The notes under the pieces were generated by a model. The model searched no databases, was not told the origin of the DNA, and saw only the letters and a program-made list of their open reading frames with translations. A stretch of DNA of 38,284 nt from the NCBI GenBank assembly GCA_027297685.1, contig JAPUHN010000080.1, forward strand, positions 1-38,284, read 5' to 3'. Below are positions 32,617-38,284 of the stretch, in pieces. Every line of letters begins with the position of its first letter. The stretch's first letter is position 1. A program made the position numbers and the translations under genes. This DNA is from Alphaproteobacteria bacterium. Its GTDB lineage: Bacteria; Pseudomonadota; Alphaproteobacteria; UBA6615.

Positions 32617-33021
32617 CTAGCCGACCGGGTGTTTCTCGAAATAGTCGATGTCGGCCGGCGTCGCCTGCCACTCGGCGTTGCTCGGCCAGTCGACCATGCG
32701 CGCCGCCATATCGGCGCCATAGCGCACCCGGAACAGCAGCGTGCGTTCCGGTCCGTTGGCGTATTCGTGCACCTCGCCCGGCGGATGCACGATGAACGCG
32801 CCGGGTTTGACCTCGATGGTGCCGTCGGGCGTCGTCATGGTGCCGCCGCCCAGGTAGCAGAAGTAAATTTCCGTCGCGTCAGGATGGCAGTGGTTCGGGC
32901 TCACCTGGCCCGGTTCCCAGCAGGCCACGGTGAAATCGCCTTCGGCCACCGAGCCGAGAATTTTCTCGACGTGGTGCTTGGCGTCGAACTCCTGCTCGTC
33001 GGGAAGACTGAAGGCATACAT
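32617..33021 (-). CDS. Cupin-domain protein
   Basis: The protein is 134 residues from ATG 33021 with an AGGAGAT ribosome-binding site. A longer frame reaching 33129 runs through the tRNA fragment and is not real. The cupin fold shows GQVSPNHCHPDATEIYFCYLGGG (motif 1, with His-x-His and Glu as probable metal ligands) and GAFIVHPPGEVHEYAN (motif 2). Single-cupin proteins of this type are varied enzymes or small-molecule binders, and no substrate is predicted. The gene lies just outside the mobile element. Confidence 0.85.
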   Translation of the reverse strand: MYAFSLPDEQEFDAKHHVEKILGSVAEGDFTVACWEPGQVSPNHCHPDATEIYFCYLGGGTMTTPDGTIEVKPGAFIVHPPGEVHEYANGPERTLLFRVRYGADMAARMVDWPSNAEWQATPADIDYFEKHPVG

Positions 33022-33059
33022 CGGCTGATCTCCTGAAATTCTGCGGTGGCGTGGAGGAT

Positions 33060-33108
33060 TGGCGCGCCCGGCAGGATTCGAACCTGCGACATTCGGCTTA
33101 GAAGGCCG
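33060..33108 (-). other. Attachment-site half: 3' fragment of tRNA-Arg(TCT)
   Basis: Reading the minus strand, the segment has the anticodon loop CTTCTAA with anticodon TCT, a T-arm GCAGG-TTCGAAT-CCTGC, the acceptor 3' half CGGGCGC, discriminator G and an encoded CCA ending at 33060. The 5' half (acceptor GCGCCCG, D-arm) is missing. The anticodon stem loses pairing at its outer base (A at 33109 opposite A). The break therefore lies in the anticodon stem, a typical crossover zone for tyrosine integrases. The integrase gene begins 57 bp further right. Confidence 0.85.
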
Positions 33109-33164
33109 TCGAGCTTCTTTATATTTCAATACCTTAGTTTAGGCATGTCGCGCTGGTGTCGCAA

Positions 33165-34298
33165 TCAGCCCAGCAACCGAGCCTGTATCTCCCGCATCGA
33201 CCGCTTGTCGTCTTCTGGCGTCGAGAATAAATGCCCGTAGCGGTCGAACGTCATGGCCATGCTGGAGTGCCCCATCACGGTTTGCACTCGCTTCGGCTGC
33301 CATCCTTGCTCGATGATTAGCGAGGCTGCGATATGGCGTAGCGTGTGGAATGTGAATTGCGGCTTGCCCTCTTCGTCACAAAGGCCGCACTCCGCCATCA
33401 ATGGCACAAAACCCCGGCGGTATACGTTCGACTGAGCCTCGATATTTCCCCTGCCGTTCGGAAAGACCAAACCAAGCTCGCCATGCGGGCACCGTAGCCT
33501 CCATTCCCTGAGAACGTTGAGGACGATCGGCGCCAGCGGAATCGTCCGCCGTGCCGCTTTCGACTTGGGGCTTCCGATTGTGTTCCATCGGTCTGCCCGT
33601 TGCGTCACCCTGATAGTCTGCTCATCGAAATCGACGTTATCCCACGTTAGGCCCCGAAGCTCCGACGCCCTCAGACCGGTGAAAATTGCCGTCACAATGA
33701 TCGGCCGCCAGCGCCCATCCACCGTATTGATGAGCCGACGAATTTCATCCTTCGAGGGTATTTCGATTGGTTCGTCGTCACGGTCGCTGCGGCGAAACTT
33801 AACCTCGCGGGCCACATTGTGGGCGACCAGACCCTCGCCTTGTGCAAACGAGATAAGTGTCTTCAAATTGGTCAAGACCTTGCGCACCATCTCGCGTGAC
33901 CGGCCATTTTCAAGCATCCATCGGACGAATTTCCTGACCAATTGGGCGTTTATGCGGGCGAGTTTTTCATTGTCAAAGAAAGGACGCATGTGGAGTTCAA
34001 GATGCTGTCGGCGCTGCTGAATCGTTGACCGCTCCAAAGGGTCGGAACCATCCCCGCCTATTTCGCAATGCCGGAGCCACATCTCTCCGGCATCCATAAG
34101 AGTAACGCTGGCGCTCTCTGGGGTGTGTGTGCCCCGGCGAATTTCTGTTTGAGTTTCGGCGCTCCACGAGAGCGCATCCCTCTTGCGCGAGAAGGTCTTG
34201 ATGTGACGTTTCCCTATCTGGTCGGTGTAATCGACTACCCACGCGGTTTTCTTTTCTCCCTGGGGCGTAACCCATTCACGGTTCCTGATACTGGCCAT
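33165..34298 (-). CDS. int: Tyrosine-type site-specific integrase
   Basis: The 377-residue recombinase has an arm-binding start (MASIRNREWVTPQG), a SAM-like core-binding domain (residues about 65-160) and a C-terminal catalytic domain. The active residues are Arg210 (FTGLRASEL), a lysine in SPKSKAARR near 245, His318 and Arg321 (HTLRH), His344 (MGHSSM) and the nucleophile Tyr354 (DRYGHLF). All are present, so it should be active. It lies next to the truncated tRNA-Arg, as expected for the element's left end. Its ATG at 34298 is one base from the stop of the RHH-like gene. Confidence 0.95.
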   Translation of the reverse strand: MASIRNREWVTPQGEKKTAWVVDYTDQIGKRHIKTFSRKRDALSWSAETQTEIRRGTHTPESASVTLMDAGEMWLRHCEIGGDGSDPLERSTIQQRRQHLELHMRPFFDNEKLARINAQLVRKFVRWMLENGRSREMVRKVLTNLKTLISFAQGEGLVAHNVAREVKFRRSDRDDEPIEIPSKDEIRRLINTVDGRWRPIIVTAIFTGLRASELRGLTWDNVDFDEQTIRVTQRADRWNTIGSPKSKAARRTIPLAPIVLNVLREWRLRCPHGELGLVFPNGRGNIEAQSNVYRRGFVPLMAECGLCDEEGKPQFTFHTLRHIAASLIIEQGWQPKRVQTVMGHSSMAMTFDRYGHLFSTPEDDKRSMREIQARLLG

Positions 34299-34299
34299 G

Positions 34300-34908
34300 T
34301 CAGTTTCCCTCCGTTATCTGGACTTCGCCCTTGGGGCGCTTCAGACGTTTGGCGATAGGCCCGAGCAGTGCGCGGATCGGCTCTGCCCGCGTTTCTTCTT
34401 TTTTGGTGACCGTGCGACCCTGTAAAGCATCGACAACACTGCCGCCGATTTCTTGTCCAATTGTCCGGTAGGCTTCGGTGGCTCGGGCATTGTCAAAAAC
34501 AGGCGCGCTCGGATCGCCCTTTGGCTGGGCGGCCAATAGTATCGTCGCAGCGGCTTTTGCCGCTTGCTCGAATGCGTAAGAATCGTTGAACCAATTATCC
34601 GCTGCTTCGAGAGTCCTCTCTTTCACGAAGGCAGCGCCCCGGCCTACATCCTCCATCGCCCAACCGATACTCAACAGCAGGCCCGCCAACCGTGGGCCAT
34701 AGGCTAGTTCAAGAGCGTGAGGCATTAGGTTTTCGTCACGAAAGGACATCTCTAGACGTAACTCTGCCTCTTGGCTTTGTGTGCGCCCACTCTGTTTGGC
34801 AGCCTCGTCAACGCGTCGCTTTATGTCTCCAGTGACCTTGAGTCCCAGTGAGACGCGCTCGCCTGGCTGAGCATTCTTGGTTGGTCTGCCTGTTCGCTTC
34901 TTAGCCAT
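34300..34908 (-). CDS. Ribbon-helix-helix-like DNA-binding protein of the mobile element
   Basis: The protein is 202 residues. A basic N-terminus (MAKKRTGRPTKNAQ) is followed by a beta-strand (ERVSLGLKVTG) and two helices (DIKRRVDEAAKQSGRTQSQEAELRLEMSF), the layout of an Arc/CopG-type ribbon-helix-helix. The remaining 130 residues are helical and not recognised. It is transcribed with the integrase (1-bp gap) and faces the HTH gene across a short region with repeated TATCT-N2-TGATCA. A regulatory role for integrase or excision is inferred. Confidence 0.65.
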   Translation of the reverse strand: MAKKRTGRPTKNAQPGERVSLGLKVTGDIKRRVDEAAKQSGRTQSQEAELRLEMSFRDENLMPHALELAYGPRLAGLLLSIGWAMEDVGRGAAFVKERTLEAADNWFNDSYAFEQAAKAAATILLAAQPKGDPSAPVFDNARATEAYRTIGQEIGGSVVDALQGRTVTKKEETRAEPIRALLGPIAKRLKRPKGEVQITEGN

Positions 34909-34933
34909 AGGGCCTCCGCCGTGAGTTCAATAG

Positions 34934-34993
34934 TATCTTATGATCACTAGAAAGTACTTGCAAGCCTCAACGAACACTATTATCTGTTGATCA
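34934..34993. promoter_or_regulatory. Direct repeats in the divergent control region of the element
   Basis: TATCT-TA-TGATCA occurs at 34934-34946 and TATCT-GT-TGATCA at 34981-34993. They are 13-bp direct repeats sharing eleven bases and set 47 bp apart. They lie between the divergent RHH-like and HTH genes, fitting operator sites for either protein. Confidence 0.5.
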
Positions 34994-35063
34994 TGAGAAA
35001 CAATTTCAACACCCAACAACCACACGCCGTGAGGCGCTACACCCCGAAAGAAGGAGTCCGAAA

Positions 35064-35249
35064 ATGTCAGTTGAAAATATTGAACGGGTGACATGCACCG
35101 TAACCGAGGCGGCAAAAAAACTCGGTATCGGTCGCAATCAAACTTACGCAGCCGTCAAACGCGGCGACATTCCCACGATTAGAATTGGCAAACGCATCCT
35201 GGTACTGGCTAAGGCGCTTGACAGGATGCTGGAAGGTAAAGGGGCATAA
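35064..35249 (+). CDS. Excisionase-like helix-turn-helix protein
   Basis: The protein is 61 residues from ATG 35064 with GAAGGAG eight bases upstream. The excisionase/MerR-like HTH_17 pattern is visible: TVTEAAKKLGIGRNQTYAAVKRGDIPTIRIGKRILV, ending with a short helix (AKALDRMLEG). Such proteins direct excision or regulate early genes. It is divergent from the integrase operon, as is usual in integrative elements. Confidence 0.82.
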   Translation: MSVENIERVTCTVTEAAKKLGIGRNQTYAAVKRGDIPTIRIGKRILVLAKALDRMLEGKGA

Positions 35250-35253
35250 AAAT

Positions 35254-35275
35254 GGCCCCGCTCGAAAGCGGGGCC
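35254..35275. terminator. Stem-loop terminator behind the excisionase-like gene
   Basis: GGCCCCGCT-CGAA-AGCGGGGCC is a perfect 9-bp stem with a tetraloop, five nt after the stop. On the plus strand no T-run follows. On the minus strand it is followed by TTTTT, so it may mainly stop minus-strand transcription or act as an end block. The next 150 bp hold no gene. Confidence 0.6.
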
Positions 35276-35427
35276 GTGCAGGAGATTGGTAAAAATAGTA
35301 CGCCCCCAATACATGGGTGCCTGCACGTGGCTCTACAAGCCCTGACCGCCTGCGTTAGCGGCGTCGCGGCTTTCTTTCAATCATACGCAATCCGGCAATA
35401 TCAGTTGCGCCAAATCGGCAGGGCGAT

Positions 35428-36093
35428 ATGAGCGATTCCACGTCTATCGCCCCCGACGAATTGAATGAGGTCGCCGAGCGAATACGGAATCGTATTCGGC
35501 GATTTACCACGGACATCATCGCGAACGGCGAAGACCTGACCGACATCAAGAGTCGGCTCCCGCACGGTGAATTTATCGGTTGGATTGACCGGGAATTCGG
35601 GATGACCACCAGGACGGCGCAACGGTATATCCAGGCCGCCGAGTGGGCAAAAGGCAAAAACGACATCGTGTCGCATTTGCCGCCGACGACTATTTATCTA
35701 CTGGCCGCGCCATCGACCCCGGCAGAATTCACCGAACGAGTTGTTGCCGATCTCGATGCCGGTCAAGTCATCGATCATGCTGCTTTACAAAAAGAAATCC
35801 GACAACGCCGCGGCGCCGACGACACCCTAGACACCCAACCCGACTATCCGACATTTCGAAAAAAGATCGGGGCTCCTGTTTGCCGGTCGCAAGAGGCGCG
35901 CATCGATGAATTCGAATTACAAATTTACGGCGTCTTCGCGAGGTGCGAAGCACTGGAAGATGTCTATATCGAGCGCGGAAGATCACCCGACTTTGAGGCT
36001 CACTACATTGCCCAATTCGAACAAGCGCAACGCGACCTGAAACGGTTTCTAAACCGCCTCAATGCCACATATTCAGACAGGGGCGACCAGTGA
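35428..36093 (+). CDS. DUF3102-like protein of the mobile element
   Basis: The protein has 221 residues. Residues about 10-75 resemble DUF3102 proteins of phages and plasmids (IIANGEDLTDIKSRLPHGEFIGWIDREFGMTTRTAQRYIQAAEWA). This segment contains a helix-turn-helix-like stretch (MTTRTAQRYIQAA). The C-terminal part is helical and charged, without recognised features. It is the first gene of a run of overlapping genes (GTGA with the next). A role in replication control of the element is inferred from position. Confidence 0.72.
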   Translation: MSDSTSIAPDELNEVAERIRNRIRRFTTDIIANGEDLTDIKSRLPHGEFIGWIDREFGMTTRTAQRYIQAAEWAKGKNDIVSHLPPTTIYLLAAPSTPAEFTERVVADLDAGQVIDHAALQKEIRQRRGADDTLDTQPDYPTFRKKIGAPVCRSQEARIDEFELQIYGVFARCEALEDVYIERGRSPDFEAHYIAQFEQAQRDLKRFLNRLNATYSDRGDQ

Positions 36094-36590
36094 GCCCCGT
36101 CGATCTCTACGGCGAAATGTATCAAGCGCTGTCGCACCCGAGGTCCGCGAATTGGATCGGCGTCGATACCGTCCGCGCCGATGGCGATGGCCTGTATGTT
36201 CCGGATCCCGACGGACCGATCCTCGCCGCCATCGTGGCGGTGATGCCGGACGATGAAATCATCGACCTGGTGGCGATCGATTTGGTGCAGCCGAAGCGGT
36301 GGCGCCGACGCATCGGTGTCGCCAACCTACTCGGCGAGGTGAACCTTATCGGCTTGAGCTTCACCGGCGAGCCGTTGTTGGTTCATGCTAACCCGGCGGA
36401 TTGGTTGAATGCGGGCGGGCGCGGTTGTGCCGTGCTCGAATTTACGCCGAGCGTTTGTGGCCTGCTTCGATCTATTCGCGGCGGGCTCGATGTTGACGAC
36501 GATCCCGACTTTGCCGAACGGTTGGAACGCGAACTCTCCGAGCCCGCGCGGCGCCCAACGATCTATCTCCGCCAACAGAGGGCGGCCTGA
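36090..36590 (+). CDS. Uncharacterised mobile-element protein, possibly Toprim/primase-related
   Basis: The protein is 166 residues and starts with GTG at 36090, overlapping the previous stop (GTGA). It begins MSPVDLYGEMYQALSHPRSANWIGVDTVRADGDGLYVP. The PLLVHANPADWLNAGGRGCAVLEF segment resembles stretches seen beside primase or Toprim proteins of alphaproteobacterial prophages, but no catalytic motif is certain. It overlaps the ATPase gene (TGATG). The coupled DUF3102/unknown/ATPase arrangement suggests a replication module. Confidence 0.6.
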   Translation: MSPVDLYGEMYQALSHPRSANWIGVDTVRADGDGLYVPDPDGPILAAIVAVMPDDEIIDLVAIDLVQPKRWRRRIGVANLLGEVNLIGLSFTGEPLLVHANPADWLNAGGRGCAVLEFTPSVCGLLRSIRGGLDVDDDPDFAERLERELSEPARRPTIYLRQQRAA

Positions 36591-37672
36591 TGGACGAGCG
36601 GGTTTCCCTGGACGAATACCGCCAGAAGTCGCGCCTCAAGCTGGTGCCGTTCGACGACATTAAGTTGGCCACCGACCGAAACTACCTGGTCAAAGGCTGG
36701 GTGCCGGGCGAGGGCCTGGTCATCGTTTGGGGTGCGCCGAAGTGTGGCAAATCATTCCTGACCTTCGACATGGTGATGCACATCGCGCTTGGTTGGAAAT
36801 ACCGGGGCTGCAAGGTGGTCCAAGGCCCGGTGGTCTATCTGGCCGCCGAAGGCGCCCACGGCTTCAAGGCCCGCATCGAAGCGTTCCGGCAGCGCCACTT
36901 GCCAGAGAACCACGAGCCGCCGGCGTTTTATCTGGTCGGCGCCAGTATTGACCTCATCGGCGATCGCACGGAACTGATAGGCGCCATCGAGGTTGCAGGA
37001 TGCGACCCCGTTGCCGTCGTCATCGACACCTTGAACCGGTCCCTGGTTGGTTCCGAATCCCGAGACGAGGATATGGCCAGATATATCCAGGCCGCCGACG
37101 CAATCCGCGAGCGGTTCCACTGTGCCGTTATCATCGTTCACCATTGCGGAATTGCTGACAATCGACCACGCGGTCATACATCGTTGACTGGCGCTGCCGA
37201 TGCCCAGATCGCAGTCAGGCGCGACGGCAACAACAACATCGTCGCCACGCTGGAGTGGATGAAGGATGGCCCCGAGGGTGAAACCCTTACCAGCGCGCTC
37301 GAAGTTGTAGACGTTGGTATCGACGACGACGGCGACCCGATAACCTCTTGCGTCGTTGTCGAGGCCGAGGCATCCGAGGAACGGACATACGAGCGACTAA
37401 CAGGACGCCAACGGCGCGCCGTCGATGCGCTGGCTAATGTCCTGATCGATGCCGGACAGCCGGCGCCGGACGCGACGCACTATCCCAGCGGCGCAACCGT
37501 CGTGCAGGTCGAGACATGGCGTGAGACGCTATTTAAGGCGGGCGTGCTCGATAGGGACGCATCAAACCCTCGCCAACCATTCAAACGGCTAAAGGATACG
37601 CTTACCGAACGTGGCGTTATCGGTGAGTGGAACGGCCTGGTCTGGGTAGTGAGAACCGACGCCGATGTGTGA
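36590..37672 (+). CDS. AAA ATPase of RepA/DnaB helicase type
   Basis: The 360-residue protein has a RecA-like ATPase core. Walker A is GAPKCGKS (48-55), Walker B AVVIDTLNR (about 142-150), a sensor-like VIIVHHCGIADNRPRGHTSLTGAADA region and the strand VVYLAAEGAHG. This is the arrangement of plasmid RepA (RSF1010 type) and phage helicases (AAA_25). The C-terminal part (residues about 265-355) looks like a winged-helix or DNA-binding domain (RQRRAVDALANVL). It starts by TGATG overlap with the preceding gene and is followed at once by an iteron-like cluster, so a role in starting replication of the excised element is likely. Confidence 0.85.
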   Translation: MDERVSLDEYRQKSRLKLVPFDDIKLATDRNYLVKGWVPGEGLVIVWGAPKCGKSFLTFDMVMHIALGWKYRGCKVVQGPVVYLAAEGAHGFKARIEAFRQRHLPENHEPPAFYLVGASIDLIGDRTELIGAIEVAGCDPVAVVIDTLNRSLVGSESRDEDMARYIQAADAIRERFHCAVIIVHHCGIADNRPRGHTSLTGAADAQIAVRRDGNNNIVATLEWMKDGPEGETLTSALEVVDVGIDDDGDPITSCVVVEAEASEERTYERLTGRQRRAVDALANVLIDAGQPAPDATHYPSGATVVQVETWRETLFKAGVLDRDASNPRQPFKRLKDTLTERGVIGEWNGLVWVVRTDADV

Positions 37673-37685
37673 GCCCGTCCTGAGC

Positions 37686-37783
37686 GTCACACCGTCACAC
37701 CCTTTAGGGGTGTGTGACGGATGTGACGGGACGGGCCTGCTGTCACACCGCGTCACTTGTGACGGCAATGTGACGGATGTGAC
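37686..37783. repeat. Iteron-like cluster of GTGAC/GTCAC repeats (candidate origin)
   Basis: Nine copies of GTGAC or its complement GTCAC lie within 98 bp. GTCAC occurs at 37686, 37694, 37742 and 37752. GTGAC occurs at 37714, 37723, 37759, 37770 and 37779. Most are part of TGTGACGG, spaced 8-11 bp. A near-perfect hairpin CACACCC-TTTA-GGGGTGTG lies at about 37696-37714. The cluster begins 14 nt after the ATPase stop. Confidence 0.65.
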
Positions 37784-38177
37784 GGGGTATCAGTTACCTG
37801 GAGAGCCCCGTTCCTGCCACCGGCGCCAAAGCTACAAATTTGCCCGCGCAGTTTACGGATAGGGGGTCAAAATGAAAAACCCGCAGAATACAGACGTTTT
37901 TCTGACAGAGCAGTGCACCAAACTTGGGCAAATCATAGGGGGAAGGTGCTTGGGCGGTGTCCGCTTGCTGTGGACCGGTGCTGCAGTCGCCTTGTCATAA
38001 ACGTCCTGAAAAAAAGTTCTGGCAGTGTTTTTGTATTTCAATGACTTAGCTGAGAAATAGGCCCCAAAACACCCCAAAAACCGTGTCGTGAGACGCCAAA
38101 ACCCGACGATGGAACCGCAATGGCCGACCCGGCCCACAATTTGAAATTTGACGCCGATAAACAGGCCGCGCTTCAGA
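37784..38177. other. Region without a supported gene behind the iteron cluster
   Basis: About 390 bp with no convincing gene. It contains a copy of the TTTGTATTTCAAT..CTTAG sequence at 38030-38054 that resembles one beside the left attachment site. A 22-codon frame at 38120-38188 has no ribosome-binding site and is not supported. The minus-strand frame across it has poor codon content. Confidence 0.5.
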
Positions 38178-38284
38178 ATGAAAAATAATCGCCGGCCACT
38201 TACCGCCGCCGAGAGGCAACGCCGCTATCGTCAGCGTCAAAAGCTTGGCTTGCGAATGTTCTCGGTGGAACTGAATGACAACGA
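38178..38284 (+). CDS. Small phage-type protein of unknown function (partial, N-terminus)
   Basis: The frame starts ATG 38178 and runs off the right edge after 35 full codons. It reads MKNNRRPLTAAERQRRYRQRQ and continues with KLGLRMFSVELND. The TAAERQRRYRQRQ-LGLR pattern is frequent in short proteins encoded early in alphaproteobacterial prophages and islands, with a basic helix and a beta-strand. No function is known to me. It supports that the element continues beyond the window. Confidence 0.6.
   Translation, partial: MKNNRRPLTAAERQRRYRQRQKLGLRMFSVELNDN

Noticed and set aside
33046-33240. Frame giving GAPGRIRTCDIRLRRP
   Set aside because: This is the known artefact of translating the 3' end of a tRNA gene.
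35330-35400. Possible CRISPR or attachment repeat near the excisionase-like gene
   Set aside because: Only a weak CCGC..GCGG pairing is present. There are no regularly spaced repeats.
37665-37862. 65-codon frame overlapping the ATPase stop, with CDGCDGTG and repeated VT stretches
   Set aside because: Its sequence is a direct reading of the GTGACGG/GTCACA repeat cluster, and the Cys pairs come from the repeat. No ribosome-binding site or family is recognisable.
37853-38137. 94-codon minus-strand frame behind the iteron cluster
   Set aside because: Unusual composition, no start signal and no recognisable feature.

Overview
The window is GC-rich bacterial chromosome. Gene content and control signals point to an alphaproteobacterium, probably Rhodospirillales-like. 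The evidence is a GAAC-N7-GAAC LexA box in front of an imuA-imuB-dnaE2 cassette, a proX-proW-proV betaine-type importer, an ATP-grasp/alpha-E/transglutaminase trio, a SleB-type hydrolase and characteristic palindromic repeats. The genus cannot be fixed from the sequence alone.

Positions 1-33,060 look like ordinary chromosome. From left to right: a minus-strand operon of an EamA exporter, a type III polyketide synthase and an isoprenylcysteine-methyltransferase-like enzyme (cut by the window edge); a plus-strand group with a YdhR-like small protein, an enoyl-reductase-like MDR enzyme and a DM13 lipoprotein-like protein; a minus-strand SDR with a small membrane protein; malonyl-CoA decarboxylase; a SleB hydrolase; the SOS mutagenesis cassette imuA-imuB-dnaE2; a CopD-like membrane protein; the proXWV importer; the ATP-grasp/alpha-E/transglutaminase operon; a DUF3105 protein; a sulfur amino-acid cluster (cysK, an alanyl-tRNA editing protein, a mercaptopyruvate sulfurtransferase and a cystathionine beta-lyase); a large single-chain CoA-transferase; a glutathionyl-hydroquinone reductase; a small zinc ribbon; and a thiolase-like/DUF35/CoA-transferase A/B operon followed by a cupin.

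From about 33,060 to the right-hand end the window enters an integrated mobile element. Its left junction is the 3' part of a tRNA-Arg(TCT) gene, cut in the anticodon stem, and next to it is a complete tyrosine integrase. Then come a ribbon-helix-helix-like protein, a divergent excisionase-like HTH protein, a DUF3102-like protein, an uncharacterised protein, a RepA/DnaB-type AAA ATPase, and a 98-bp cluster of nine GTGAC/GTCAC repeats that looks like an iteron origin. A phage-type small protein runs off the right edge. The other end of the element, with the rebuilt tRNA, should lie beyond the window.

The most unusual things seen are: a palindromic repeat of about 129 bp inserted in frame inside dnaE2; the iteron-like cluster behind the element's ATPase; a thiolase-like protein without the usual catalytic cysteines, paired with a DUF35 protein; a CoA-transferase with Asp in place of the catalytic Glu and a long C-terminal extension; and an SDR with Phe in place of the catalytic Tyr.
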